Counted from the first letter of the stretch, positions 38,047-47,497 are shown. The stretch: DNA of 64,000 bases from Lysobacter sp. 5GHs7-4 (GCF_021284765.1 NZ_CP089924.1:3738001-3802000), one strand, 5' to 3'. Numbers and translations are program-made. The notes: generated by a model not told the origin, from the sequence alone.

Positions 38047-38199
38047 ACGTGCGGGTCGCGCTCGCGGGTCGCGCCCGATCCGTCGTAGCATGGGGTTTGC
38101 CCTCACCGGACCCGCGCCATGCCCCGGCCGACCCTCCGTTTTCCGGCCCCGGCAACGCCCGCGGACGCCGCCACGCTCCATCGCGGAGCCGCCTGAGCC

Positions 38200-38766
38200 A
38201 TGTCCGGTTACTGCGATTTCGCGCCCGGCCATCCCCTGCACGGCCCATATCACGACCGCGAGTACGGCTATCCGCAACGCGCCGAGGCCGAGCTGTTCGA
38301 ACGCCTGATCCTGGAGATCAACCAGGCCGGCCTGAGCTGGGAAACCATCCTGCGCAAGCGCGAGAGTTTCCGCGCGGCCTACGACGGTTTCGACGTCGAC
38401 ACCGTCGCCGCCTACGGCGAACGCGACCGCGCGCGCCTGCTCGCCGACGCCGGCATCATCCGCAACCGCCTCAAGGTCGACGCCGCGATCCACAACGCCC
38501 AGGTCGTGCAGGCCCTGCGCGCCAGCCACGGCGGCTTCGCGCAATGGCTGGATGCGCATCTGCTGCTCGACGGCCGCGCGCGCGACAAGGCCGGCTGGGT
38601 CAAGCTGTTCAAGAACACCTTCCGTTTCACCGGCGGCGAGATCACCAACGAGTTCCTGATGAGCCTGGGCTATCTGCCCGGCGGGCATCGCGAGACCTGC
38701 CCGGTCTACGCCAAGCTGGCGAAGCTGCGGCCGCCGCCGCCGTGGATAGGCGCGGCCAAGGCCTGA
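38200..38766 (+). CDS. tag: DNA-3-methyladenine glycosylase I
   Basis: A 188-residue base-excision glycosylase removing 3-methyladenine. The four zinc ligands are visible: Cys5 and His18 near the N-terminus, His163 and Cys167 in GGHRETC. The HhH-like core includes FERLILEINQAGLSWETILRKR with the catalytic Glu, and DAGIIRNRLKV. Length is normal. It diverges from yqgE and converges on the patatin gene. Confidence 0.93.
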   Translation: MSGYCDFAPGHPLHGPYHDREYGYPQRAEAELFERLILEINQAGLSWETILRKRESFRAAYDGFDVDTVAAYGERDRARLLADAGIIRNRLKVDAAIHNAQVVQALRASHGGFAQWLDAHLLLDGRARDKAGWVKLFKNTFRFTGGEITNEFLMSLGYLPGGHRETCPVYAKLAKLRPPPPWIGAAKA

Positions 38767-38797
38767 GCTTGACCGCGCACGCTGCGGCGTGTCGCCG

Positions 38798-41700
38798 CTA
38801 CCGCTCGGGCTCGGGCACAGTGCCCGCCATCGCTGCCGACGCCACCGTCGCATTCGGCAGCCACAGTTCGATCACCCGCTCCTCGGGCTTGAACGCGCCC
38901 GGCAACTTGCGCAATTCGACCCCGGCGCTGTCGCCGTACCAGGCCGTGAGCTGAGGCGCCAACCAGTCCTTGAGCGCGGCGGCGCAGGCGCCCTGATCGT
39001 CCATGCGATGCACGACCAGGGTCGGCTGCCGGTAGGACTTGGGCGGCTCGGCATTGCGCGCGCGCGCCGAACGCACCACGTTCTCGATGCCGGGCATGGC
39101 GGCCGCGGGCTTGAGCTGCGCCCAGGGCAATGCCGCCGCACGCAGGCGCGTGGCCTCGTCGTAGACCTGCACGTACACCGCCACCGGATAGCGGCCGCAG
39201 GCGCGCTGCACCGCCGCCTGCGCCGGCGGCGCGCGCTCGATGGCGACGACGCCGCCTTGCGGCTTGCCGCCTTGCTTCTTGGCGCCGTCGTGCTTGTTGC
39301 CGCCGACCCGCAGCGGCGGCGCGTCTATGACGACGGGCACGTCCGGCAGCGTGGCGGTCGGCACGGACGTGCCGCGCGATAGCGGATCGCCGACGAACAC
39401 CGAATCGTAGCCGCCGCTGTCGTGGATTGCGCTGTCGTCGATACCGGTCGTCTCGGTTCCGATCTTCAGGCCTCCGTCCGGCGCCGACGCCAACGCGACC
39501 GCCTCGGTGCTGCGCTCCCAATACGGATCGCGCGCAGGCGGATCGCAGACCGCATCGCACAGATTGCGGTGCGCGCTCTGCAGCGGCGGGCAGGCCTTGG
39601 CCAGCGACCGTGACGGCGGCAAGCCGCAACTGGCCTGGACTTTGCTGACCGTGCGGCCGGCATCGCTGATGCCGTCGCGTTCGCGCCGCACCTGCCGGTA
39701 GACGTCGTTGAGCAAGGCCTGCGTGTCTTCGTCGACATCGACGTCCTTCTCGCCGCCAGGCGCGGGCAGACCGGCACGCGCCCACACCGGCAATTTCTGG
39801 CGCAGTTCCTTCAGGCGCTGGCCGGATGCGGCAGCCTCTTGCCGGCGTTGTTCAGCGAACTTGTCGAACACGTTCCAGGCCGGCACCACCAGGGTCGCGG
39901 CCAGGCCAGCGCCGAGGCCGGCGCTGATCGCCGCAGCCTTGGTTTCCGGCCGCCAGAACGGTTTGACCGCTTCGTCGGCCTGGGCCGTGGACGGCCGCAG
40001 GCGCCGCAACGACGGCAAGGCGTCCTGCGGCTCGATCGGCGCCGCCCAGCCCGGCAGCTGCTCCAGCCAACCCGGCTTCAGGGCCCGGCCGAAGTCCTCG
40101 CCCAGCCGGTGGTAGCTCTCCCACTGCGCCTCGTCGAAGAACTGGTCGGAGGTCGGCTGCTGCGGAAACGCGGGGTTGCGTCGCGCGTAGGCCAGCACGT
40201 CGCTGTCCAGCGCGAAATGCAGGTTCGGCTTCACCACCAGCAAGGTGCCCAGCTTGCTGCGGCCCTGGCGATCGGGGCGGTAGCGGATGCGCGCCAGCAT
40301 CACCCCGCGCGCGGTGTAGTGGTCGTGCAGCTTCTCCGGCGCCAATACGCAGATGTGTTCGTCCTGCATCAGCGGCAGGTGGCAAGCGCTGTCCTCGGTG
40401 TAGAACTCGATCTCGGCGCCGTAGTCGATGCGCGCCTTGCGGATCAGGTTCTCCAGATCGGCGAACTCGTAGTCGGGGTCGGCGCCGCAATCGGCCAGCA
40501 CGATGAAATCCAGCTGCCGCCGCAGCAGCGGATGCACGCCGGTGTTGTCGAAGTGGCCGCCGTCGGACAGGAACCAGGCGCGCGCGGCGGCGCCGTCGAA
40601 CGAGGCCAGAGCCTCGGCCATCAGCCGCCCGAACTTGGAGTTGCGGCAGCGCCGCGCCAGTGCCAGCGTCCATTTGCCGGGACCGTGCGTGCGGCCCCGG
40701 CCGACGCCGGCCATGGGCGGATCCAACTGAGCGTTGCCGCGGCCGGTGTCGAACCAGTAGCCCAGGCGCGCACCGACCAGGAACAGCAGCATCGCCCAGC
40801 CGGTGGTGGTGTTGGAGCCCGCGCCCGGCGAGGCCGCCGCGCCCGAAATCGCGATCCAGCGGCCGAGCTTGTCCAGCCGCGGCGGCGCGATCTGCGCGCG
40901 CTCCGCATCGCGGCCCACTTCCAGACCGAAGGCGCTGGCCACCAACGGCACGCCCTTGCGATCGGCGTTGTACAGCCGGCTGCTGGCGCCGCGGGTCTGA
41001 TTGAGGCAGGTGTTGACCAGGTGCAGCGGGCCGCCCTTGAGATCGGGGCGGTACTGGGCCATGGCGACATCGTCGTCGTCGACGGTTTCGACGATGTTCG
41101 ACACTTCCTCGGGACTGGCGCGCCGCGCGCCGAGCACGGCCTCGCCCGGGAACCGGCGCCGGCTGCCGACCGCCAGATAGGCGCGGGTGAGGCGCGATCG
41201 GTAGAAGCCGTGCAAGGACGTGGTGTTGACCGTTTCGGTGTGCAGGCCGGTGCCGACGAACCAGACCGCCAGCGCCAGCGCCAGCCAACCCACGCGCTGC
41301 AGGGCCGATTGCTGGGCGAGCCATACGCGCCAGCCCGAGTCGCCGGCGTGTTCGCCGAACACCCACCACTGCACCACGGTCACCCACAACACCAGCACGA
41401 TCGCCACCGCGCCCAGTCCCAGCACGTTGATCAGCAGCGGCATCAGGCCCGGACGCGGCCCTTCCTCGTTCGACAGCAGGCGCTGGATGGGCTCGCCGAA
41501 CGCGCGCACCACGATCACCAGCAAGCCGCCCAGGCCGACGCTGCCGTACACCCACAGCGCACCGGACTCCAGCAGCTTGAGCAGGTTCCAGCTGGCCAGG
41601 TCGAGCAAGCCCGCGAACGCGGGCAGCAGCGCGACGATGTTGATCAGGCGCAGCTGCGCGGTCAGGCGATCGCGCTCGCGTGCGTTGACGGTGTCGCGAT

Positions 41701-42649
41701 CCTCGCGCGCACGCGCGATGCGCAGCCACAGCCACAAGCCGTAGACGGCGACGCTGGTCAGCGCCACGCAGGCCAGGAACTTGCCCGAGTATCCGGGCAG
41801 CGGCACCGTCGCCACGGGCAGGCTGCGATACAGCAGCACCGCCAGCGCGGCCGGCCCCAACACCATGAACATGTCCCACACGCGGAAGCGCGCGCGCTGG
41901 GCGGGTGCGGCGGCGTCGTTCGGCGCCGCGTCGCGCAACGCCCAATAGGCCATCAGATTGCCCGGCGCCAACGACAGCCAGACCAGCGCCGTCAACGGCC
42001 ACCACGCGCTGCGCCATGCGCTCCAATCCTGCGGCGCGAGCAGATAGGTGCGGCTCTGGATCATGTGCGGCAACACCACCAGCGCGCCGATCGCGATCGC
42101 CAGCAGTCCGATTTCCAGATGCACGGCCAGGCCCGCGCGCAGATACGTGGCGATGGCGACGCCGTAGTCGCGCGCGCCGCGCGGCACCAGGTAGCGGCCG
42201 TAACGGCGCAGCCACCCCAGCAGCAGCGTGTCGCTGCGACGCAGCAGTTCCTGCGCCTGCGCCAGGCCCACCGAGGCGATCAGGCGTCCCAGCGCCGCAC
42301 CCGCGTAGCCGCCGCCAGAGACCGTCGACAGGTAGTCCAGGCGCGGCAGCAGGCCGTTCTGGGCGAGGCCGCGGATCAGCCCCAGACAGAAGGTGGCGCT
42401 GCGCACGCCGCCGCCGGACAGGGCCAGGCCGATGGTGCTGGGCGGCGCGCCGTCGCGGCCGGTTACGCCGGCCGCCTCGCGGCGGGCATCGATCGCGGCG
42501 CGTTCGGCGGCGTCGATCGTGGCCGCCAGCGCGTCCGCGTTGGCATCGGCGGTCGCGTGTTGCGGGCCCGCGCCATGCTCGTGCGCGCTGTCGGGCGCGG
42601 CGCCGGGCTCGGGGCCGGACGCGGCGGGTCGGTGGTCGGTCGCGGCCAT
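38798..42649 (-). CDS. Large multi-pass membrane patatin-like phospholipase
   Basis: A 1283-residue protein. The patatin oxyanion loop is LALSGGGVRSATF (residues ~75-87) and the nucleophile Ser111 lies in LSTVSGGGYAG, where the usual GxSxG first Gly is Thr. The catalytic Asp is in SDGGHFDNTGVHPLLRR near residue 697. Between them, residues ~170-490 hold about seven hydrophobic segments (for example LLAIAIGALVVLPHMI, LPAFAGLLDLASW, NVLGLGAVAIVLVLWV). A further hydrophobic segment near residue 905 precedes a long C-terminal region of ~350 residues of unknown type. The N-terminal ~70 residues are Ala/His-rich and probably disordered. A large in-frame reading on the opposite strand is a shadow. 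Hydrolysis of phospholipid at the inner membrane is inferred. Confidence 0.82.
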   Translation of the reverse strand: MAATDHRPAASGPEPGAAPDSAHEHGAGPQHATADANADALAATIDAAERAAIDARREAAGVTGRDGAPPSTIGLALSGGGVRSATFCLGLIRGLAQNGLLPRLDYLSTVSGGGYAGAALGRLIASVGLAQAQELLRRSDTLLLGWLRRYGRYLVPRGARDYGVAIATYLRAGLAVHLEIGLLAIAIGALVVLPHMIQSRTYLLAPQDWSAWRSAWWPLTALVWLSLAPGNLMAYWALRDAAPNDAAAPAQRARFRVWDMFMVLGPAALAVLLYRSLPVATVPLPGYSGKFLACVALTSVAVYGLWLWLRIARAREDRDTVNARERDRLTAQLRLINIVALLPAFAGLLDLASWNLLKLLESGALWVYGSVGLGGLLVIVVRAFGEPIQRLLSNEEGPRPGLMPLLINVLGLGAVAIVLVLWVTVVQWWVFGEHAGDSGWRVWLAQQSALQRVGWLALALAVWFVGTGLHTETVNTTSLHGFYRSRLTRAYLAVGSRRRFPGEAVLGARRASPEEVSNIVETVDDDDVAMAQYRPDLKGGPLHLVNTCLNQTRGASSRLYNADRKGVPLVASAFGLEVGRDAERAQIAPPRLDKLGRWIAISGAAASPGAGSNTTTGWAMLLFLVGARLGYWFDTGRGNAQLDPPMAGVGRGRTHGPGKWTLALARRCRNSKFGRLMAEALASFDGAAARAWFLSDGGHFDNTGVHPLLRRQLDFIVLADCGADPDYEFADLENLIRKARIDYGAEIEFYTEDSACHLPLMQDEHICVLAPEKLHDHYTARGVMLARIRYRPDRQGRSKLGTLLVVKPNLHFALDSDVLAYARRNPAFPQQPTSDQFFDEAQWESYHRLGEDFGRALKPGWLEQLPGWAAPIEPQDALPSLRRLRPSTAQADEAVKPFWRPETKAAAISAGLGAGLAATLVVPAWNVFDKFAEQRRQEAAASGQRLKELRQKLPVWARAGLPAPGGEKDVDVDEDTQALLNDVYRQVRRERDGISDAGRTVSKVQASCGLPPSRSLAKACPPLQSAHRNLCDAVCDPPARDPYWERSTEAVALASAPDGGLKIGTETTGIDDSAIHDSGGYDSVFVGDPLSRGTSVPTATLPDVPVVIDAPPLRVGGNKHDGAKKQGGKPQGGVVAIERAPPAQAAVQRACGRYPVAVYVQVYDEATRLRAAALPWAQLKPAAAMPGIENVVRSARARNAEPPKSYRQPTLVVHRMDDQGACAAALKDWLAPQLTAWYGDSAGVELRKLPGAFKPEERVIELWLPNATVASAAMAGTVPEPER

Positions 42650-42683
42650 GCGACATGCTCCCTGTCGTGGGGGATACGTCCCT

Positions 42684-42696
42684 GTTAGCGGCTAAC
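42684..42696. promoter_or_regulatory. Inverted repeat upstream of the patatin gene
   Basis: GTTAGC-G-GCTAAC is a perfect 6-base inverted repeat 35 bases upstream of the patatin start. It could be an operator; no regulator gene is adjacent. Confidence 0.3.
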
Positions 42697-42806
42697 GATA
42701 CACATGCGTCCCACAGGACACCGCGCCGGCCGTCGGGCCGTGCGGCCCAGCGCCGCTGCCGATGCGGGCTGCGCCGCAGGGCAGCCGACCACGGCGCCCA
42801 AACGGC

Positions 42807-42833
42807 AAGAAGCCCGGACGGGCCGGGCTTCTT
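42807..42833 (-). terminator. Bidirectional-looking terminator after pilU
   Basis: AAGAAGCCCGG-ACG(GG)-CCGGGCTTCTT is a strong stem flanked by A and T residues on both strands, 26 bases past the pilU stop. It separates pilT/pilU from the patatin gene. Confidence 0.75.
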
Positions 42834-42858
42834 GACCATGCGGCGCTTGGACGACGCG

Positions 42859-43989
42859 TCAGCGCACTTCCGCGACCTCGACGCCGTCCAGGCCCTGGGC
42901 CAGAGTGCGCGCGTCGCCGCCCTGGGCCAGCTTGATGCGCAGGCGCACTTCGTTCTGCGAGTCGGCGTAACGCAGCGCGTCCTCGTAGCTGATCTCGCCG
43001 GCCTGGTAGAGCTCGAACAGGGCCTGATCGAAGGTCTTCATGCCCAGCTGCACGGACTCCTTCATCACTTCCTTGAGCTTGTGGATTTCGCCGTCGCGGA
43101 TGTAGTCCTGCACCAGCGGCGTGCCCAGCAGGATTTCCATCGCGACCCGGCGCGCCTTGCCGTCCGGGGTCGGGATCAGCTGCTGCGCGACCACGCCCTT
43201 GAGGTTCAGCGACAGGTCCATCAGCAGCTGGCCGCGACGGTCCTCGGGGAAGAAGTTGATGATGCGATCCATGGCCTGGTTGGCGTTGTTGGCGTGCAAC
43301 GTGCACAGCACCAGGTGGCCGGTTTCGGCGAAGGCGATGGCGTGGTCCATGCCCTCGCGGGTGCGCACCTCGCCGATCATGATCACGTCCGGCGCCTGGC
43401 GCAGGGTGTTCTTCAGCGCGGCGTCCCAGCTGTCGGTGTCGATGCCGACTTCGCGCTGGGTGATGATGCAGCCCTCGTGCTTGTGCACGAACTCGATCGG
43501 GTCTTCGATCGTGATGATGTGGCCGCTGGAATTCATGTTGCGGTAGCCGATCATCGCCGCCAGCGAGGTCGACTTACCGGTACCGGTGGCGCCGACGAAG
43601 ATGATGATGCCGCGCTTGGTCATCGCCAGCGTCTTGATGATCGGCGGCAGGTTCAGCTCTTCGACGGTCGGGATCTTGGTCTCGATGCGGCGCAGCACCA
43701 TGCCGACCTGGTTGCGCTGGTAGAAGCAGCTCACGCGGAAGCGGCCGACGCCGGTCACGCCGATGGCGAAGTTGCACTCGTGGGTCTTTTCGAACTCCTC
43801 GCGCTGCTGAGGGTTCATCACGTTGAGCACGAGGTCGCGGCTCTGCTGCGGGGTCAGCGGGTTCTGGGTGATCGGCGAGATCTTGCCGTGGACCTTCATC
43901 GACGGCGGCATGCCGGCGGTGATGAACAAGTCCGAGGCCTTCTGGTGCGCCATCAGCTTGAGGAACGAGGTGAAGTCGATGGTGCTCAT
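42859..43989 (-). CDS. pilU: Type IV pilus retraction ATPase PilU
   Basis: A 376-residue secretion-type ATPase. Walker A is GATGTGKSTS near residue 132; the Asp box IITIEDPIEFVH, Walker B DVIMIGEVR and the His box follow. PilU is told from PilT by its position after pilT, greater length and the C-terminal tail (ALRYADSQNEVRLRIK). It assists PilT in retracting twitching-motility pili. AGGAGGCAGCC precedes the ATG. Separated from pilT by 117 bases holding hairpins. Confidence 0.93.
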   Translation of the reverse strand: MSTIDFTSFLKLMAHQKASDLFITAGMPPSMKVHGKISPITQNPLTPQQSRDLVLNVMNPQQREEFEKTHECNFAIGVTGVGRFRVSCFYQRNQVGMVLRRIETKIPTVEELNLPPIIKTLAMTKRGIIIFVGATGTGKSTSLAAMIGYRNMNSSGHIITIEDPIEFVHKHEGCIITQREVGIDTDSWDAALKNTLRQAPDVIMIGEVRTREGMDHAIAFAETGHLVLCTLHANNANQAMDRIINFFPEDRRGQLLMDLSLNLKGVVAQQLIPTPDGKARRVAMEILLGTPLVQDYIRDGEIHKLKEVMKESVQLGMKTFDQALFELYQAGEISYEDALRYADSQNEVRLRIKLAQGGDARTLAQGLDGVEVAEVR

Positions 43990-44077
43990 GGGGCTGCCTC
44001 CTCGGGAGGTCTAACTAAAAAGACGGTGCCGTGACGCGGTGACTGCCGGGGGACCGGCGCCGGCACTGTGCCAGCAA

Positions 44078-44099
44078 CGGTCCCGGGCAACCGGGACCG
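44078..44099. other. Hairpin in the pilT-pilU gap
   Basis: CGGTCCCGG-GCAA-CCGGGACCG is a perfect 9-base stem with a GCAA loop on the plus strand, 8 bases after the pilT stop. There is no T-run, so it is not a standard terminator; it may stabilise the pilT message or tune pilU expression. Confidence 0.5.
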
Positions 44100-44106
44100 G
44101 TTTCAC

Positions 44107-45144
44107 TTAGTCGAACAGACGCTTGTCCTTGGCGTACTCGCGGGCCTGCGGGCGCAGGATCATGCCGCGCTTCACCAGGTCCTGGAGGTGCTGGTCGAGG
44201 GTCATCATGCCGTGGTTCTGACCGGTCTGGATCGCCGAGTACATCTGCGCGACCTTGTCCTCGCGGATCAGGTTACGCACCGCCGGGATGCCGACCATGA
44301 TTTCCCAGGCCGCGGTACGGCCGCCGCCGACCTTCTTCAGCAGCGCCTGTGAGATCACTGCGCGCAACGACTCCGACAGCATCGAGCGCACCATCGGCTT
44401 TTCGCCGGCGGGGAACACGTCGATGATGCGGTCCACGGTCTTGGCCGCCGAGGAGGTGTGCAGGGTGCCAAACACCAAGTGGCCGGTCTCGGCCGCGGTC
44501 AGCGCCAGGCGGATGGTTTCCAGATCGCGCAACTCGCCGACCAGGATGTAGTCGGGGTCTTCACGCAGCGCCGAACGCAGGGCCTCGTTGAAGCCGTGGG
44601 TGTCGCGGTGGACTTCGCGCTGGTTGATCAGGCACTTCTGCGAGGTGTGCACGAACTCGATCGGGTCTTCCACCGACAGGATGTGCGCGTACTCGTTCTT
44701 GTTGATGTGGTCGATCATCGCCGCCAGCGTGGTCGACTTGCCCGAACCGGTCGGGCCGGTGACCAGGATCAGGCCCTGCGGCTGCTCGATCAGTTCCTTG
44801 AAGATGCGCGGGCAGCCCAGATCCTCGAGCGACAGCACTTCCGAAGGAATGGTACGGAACACCGCGCCGGCGCCGCGGTTCTGGTTGAACGCGTTGACGC
44901 GGAAGCGGGCCAGGCCGGGGATCTCGAACGAGAAGTCGACCTCGAGGAATTCTTCGTAATCGCGGCGCTGCTTGTCCGACATGATGTCGTACACCAGCGA
45001 GTGGACCTGCTTATGGTCCAGCGCTGGAATATTGATGCGCCGCACGTCGCCATCGACGCGGATCATCGGCGGCAATCCGGCCGACAGATGCAAGTCGGAT
45101 GCCTTGTTCTTGACCGAAAACGCCAACAGTTCGGCGATATCCAT
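44107..45144 (-). CDS. pilT: Type IV pilus retraction ATPase PilT
   Basis: A 345-residue hexameric ATPase powering pilus retraction. Visible are SDLHLSAGLPPMIRVDG, Walker A GPTGSGKSTTLAAMIDHIN, the Asp box HILSVEDPIEFVH, Walker B DYILVGELRDLETI and the family AIRNLIRE-type C-terminal motif (here AVRNLIREDKV). The ATG at 45144 gives the known MDIAELLAFSVKNKASD start. It diverges from yggS, as in Pseudomonas. Confidence 0.95.
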   Translation of the reverse strand: MDIAELLAFSVKNKASDLHLSAGLPPMIRVDGDVRRINIPALDHKQVHSLVYDIMSDKQRRDYEEFLEVDFSFEIPGLARFRVNAFNQNRGAGAVFRTIPSEVLSLEDLGCPRIFKELIEQPQGLILVTGPTGSGKSTTLAAMIDHINKNEYAHILSVEDPIEFVHTSQKCLINQREVHRDTHGFNEALRSALREDPDYILVGELRDLETIRLALTAAETGHLVFGTLHTSSAAKTVDRIIDVFPAGEKPMVRSMLSESLRAVISQALLKKVGGGRTAAWEIMVGIPAVRNLIREDKVAQMYSAIQTGQNHGMMTLDQHLQDLVKRGMILRPQAREYAKDKRLFD

Positions 45145-45338
45145 GCGTGCTCCCCCGCACTGCAACAGAACTTCAGATGGAAACTTCAAACCACACGTAG
45201 GCAAGCTACAGCGAAAACGCTTAAACGCAAACGAGCGACGATAACGGCCAGCCGCGACTAGCGGGCAGCGTCCCCTGCGAGGCAGTATAGCCCCGTACCC
45301 GCATCGCCGAACCAGCCCTCTTTCACAGGATTTCCCAC

Positions 45339-46025
45339 GTGCGCGCGCTCGCCCTGCACGGCATCTTGCACCAGTTGGATAACGCCGCGCGCCTTGCGCA
45401 ACGGCCAGTACCGCAGTTGCTGGCGGTCAGCAAGACCCAGGATGCGACCGCCGTCGCGGAACTGGCGGCGGCCGGCCAGCGCGCGTTCGGCGAGAACTAT
45501 GTTCAGGAAGCCGCAGCCAAAACGCAGGCGCTGGCCGCGCTGGACCTGGAGTGGCACCTGATCGGCCACCTGCAGTCGAACAAGGCCGAGCAGGCCGCGC
45601 GCCTGTTCGACTGGGTGCAGACCGTGGACCGCGCCAAACTGGTGACCGCCCTGGCCCGCCACCGCGATCCGGCGCGCGCGCCGCTGCAGGTGCTGATCCA
45701 GGTCAACATCGACGACGAATCCAGCAAGCACGGCTGCCGGCCGGAGGACGCGGCGGCGCTGGCCGCGGCGATCGCGGGCGAGCCGCGTCTGCGCCTGCGC
45801 GGGCTGATGGTGATCCCGACGCCGCATGCGCAGCCCGAGCAGCGCCGCCCGGCCTTCCGTCGCAGCCAGGCGTTGTTCGCGGCGTTGCGCGAAGCCCATC
45901 CCAGCATCGACACGCTGTCGATGGGCATGAGCGACGACTACGCGATCGCGATCGAGGAAGGGGCGACGATGGTGCGCATCGGCACGGCGCTGTTCGGCGC
46001 GCGCGCGCCGAAGGCGTCGACGTGA
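45339..46025 (+). CDS. yggS: YggS family PLP-binding protein
   Basis: A 228-residue PLP homeostasis protein (PLPBP). The PLP lysine is in LLAVSKTQDA; NYVQEAAAK, EWHLIGHLQSNKA and LSMGMSDDYAIAIEEGATMVRIGTALFG are typical. GTG start at 45339. No enzymatic activity is established for the family; loss disturbs PLP and amino-acid balance. Downstream proC is 110 bases away. Confidence 0.93.
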   Translation: MRALALHGILHQLDNAARLAQRPVPQLLAVSKTQDATAVAELAAAGQRAFGENYVQEAAAKTQALAALDLEWHLIGHLQSNKAEQAARLFDWVQTVDRAKLVTALARHRDPARAPLQVLIQVNIDDESSKHGCRPEDAAALAAAIAGEPRLRLRGLMVIPTPHAQPEQRRPAFRRSQALFAALREAHPSIDTLSMGMSDDYAIAIEEGATMVRIGTALFGARAPKAST

Positions 46026-46134
46026 ACGTGCGCGCCGTCGCATAAGCGCGCGGCGGCGTTGCGCCGACGACCGGGTCGCGCGGCGCCGCGGCGGCCTCGG
46101 TATGCTGGGCGCTCCGCAGCCGCTCGATCCCGCC

Positions 46135-46980
46135 ATGTCCGCATCCGATACCGCCCTGTCCACGCTCAGCCCGGTCGCCTTCATCGGCGGCGGCAACATG
46201 GCGCGCAGCCTGATCGGCGGTCTGGTCGCGCGCGGCGGCGACGCCGCTGCGATCCGCGTCGCCGAGCCGGTCGAGGTACTGCGCGAGGCCCTGCAGCGCG
46301 AGTTCGGCGTGCGCAGCCACGCCAACGCGGCCGAAGCGGCCGAAGGCGCCAGCGTGTGGCTGCTCGCGGTCAAACCGCAGGTGATGCGCAGCGTGTGTTC
46401 GGCGCTGGCGCCGTTGGCGCAGTCGCAGCGGCCGCTGGTGATCTCGATCGCCGCCGGCATCACCGCCAGCCAGCTCGCCCTGTGGCTGGGCGGCGGGCAG
46501 GCGCTGGTGCGCGCGATGCCCAACACGCCGGCGCTGCTCGGTGCCGGCATCACCGGCCTGTACGCCAACGCCGCCACCACGCCGGCGCAGCGCGCGCGCG
46601 CGGCGGCGCTGCTGGATGCGGTGGGGCCGACCGTGTGGATAGACGAGGAAGCGCAGATGGATGCGGTCACCGCGGTGTCCGGCAGCGGCCCGGCCTATGT
46701 GTTCCTGCTCGCCGAGGCGATGCAGGCCGCGGGCGTGGCCCAAGGCCTGGCGCCGGAGGCCGCGCGCGCGCTGGTCAACCAGACCCTGCTCGGCGCGGCG
46801 ACCATGCTGACCCGCTCCGACGAGGCCGCCGACGTGCTGCGCGCGCGCGTGACTTCGCCCGGCGGCACCACCCAGGCCGCGATCGAAACCTTCGAGACCG
46901 GCGGTTTCCGTCCGCTGGTCGCCGCCGCGATCGCCGCGGCCACCCAGCGCGGGCGCGAACTGTCCGCCGCCAACGACTGA
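46135..46980 (+). CDS. proC: Pyrroline-5-carboxylate reductase
   Basis: A 281-residue NAD(P)H enzyme completing proline synthesis. The Rossmann motif is FIGGGNMARSLIGG; VRAMPNTPALLGAGITG and VSGSGPAYVFLLAEAM carry the substrate-binding residues, and ARVTSPGGTTQAAIE is the P5CR signature. ATG 46135 is preferred; ATG 46102 is possible. It lies between yggS and a DUF4426 lipoprotein; the yggT gene often found here in pseudomonads is absent. Confidence 0.94.
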   Translation: MSASDTALSTLSPVAFIGGGNMARSLIGGLVARGGDAAAIRVAEPVEVLREALQREFGVRSHANAAEAAEGASVWLLAVKPQVMRSVCSALAPLAQSQRPLVISIAAGITASQLALWLGGGQALVRAMPNTPALLGAGITGLYANAATTPAQRARAAALLDAVGPTVWIDEEAQMDAVTAVSGSGPAYVFLLAEAMQAAGVAQGLAPEAARALVNQTLLGAATMLTRSDEAADVLRARVTSPGGTTQAAIETFETGGFRPLVAAAIAAATQRGRELSAAND

Positions 46981-47005
46981 TCCGCCACCCCAAGGAGCCA
47001 TCGCC

Positions 47006-47497
47006 ATGCGTAGCGCCCTCGCCGTCTGCCTGCTCAGCCTGGCACTGCTGGCCGGTTGCGGCCGCGAGGCCGCGGTGCCCGGCAGCTCCGGCAATGCCAA
47101 TGCGGCGCCGCAGGAAGCGGTGGCGCGCAGCGGCGACGTCACCGTGCGCGCCAGCGCGCTGCAAACCTCGGCGCTGTCGCCCACGGTCGCTGCGCAGTAC
47201 GGCATCGTGCGCGACGACGCCACGGTGATGCTGCTGGTGGCGGTGCGGCGCGGGCCCGACGGCCAGGACGTGGCGGTGCCGGCGCGCGTCAGCGCCACCG
47301 CCACCGACCTGCGCGGGCAGCGCCACACGCTGGAGCTGCGCGAGCTGCGCACCGGCGAAGGCGATGCGCAGTTGCTGGACTACATCGGCACGGTCGAGAT
47401 CGCCCTGCCCGACACCCTGCGTTTCGAGGTCGGCGTGACGCCGGAGCAAGGAGCGAGTACGACGGTGCAGTTCAGCCGCGAGTTCTATCCGCGCTGA
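47006..47497 (+). CDS. DUF4426 domain lipoprotein
   Basis: A 163-residue predicted lipoprotein with lipobox LLAGC (Cys18). The mature part (residues ~45-163) fits DUF4426: VRASALQTSALSPTVAAQYGIVRDD, ARVSATATDLRGQ, ELRTGEG, YIGTVEIALPDTLRFEV. AAGGAG precedes the start. It follows proC by 25 bases, a conserved order in relatives. Function unknown; likely anchored to a membrane facing the periplasm. Confidence 0.82.
   Translation: MRSALAVCLLSLALLAGCGREAAVPGSSGNANAAPQEAVARSGDVTVRASALQTSALSPTVAAQYGIVRDDATVMLLVAVRRGPDGQDVAVPARVSATATDLRGQRHTLELRELRTGEGDAQLLDYIGTVEIALPDTLRFEVGVTPEQGASTTVQFSREFYPR

Noticed and set aside
39839..42688. A long plus-strand open reading frame (949 codons) opposite the patatin gene
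   Set aside because: Its composition (Gln/Arg/His/Ala-rich, no domain) is the usual antisense shadow in GC-rich DNA. The minus strand encodes a clear patatin with membrane helices.
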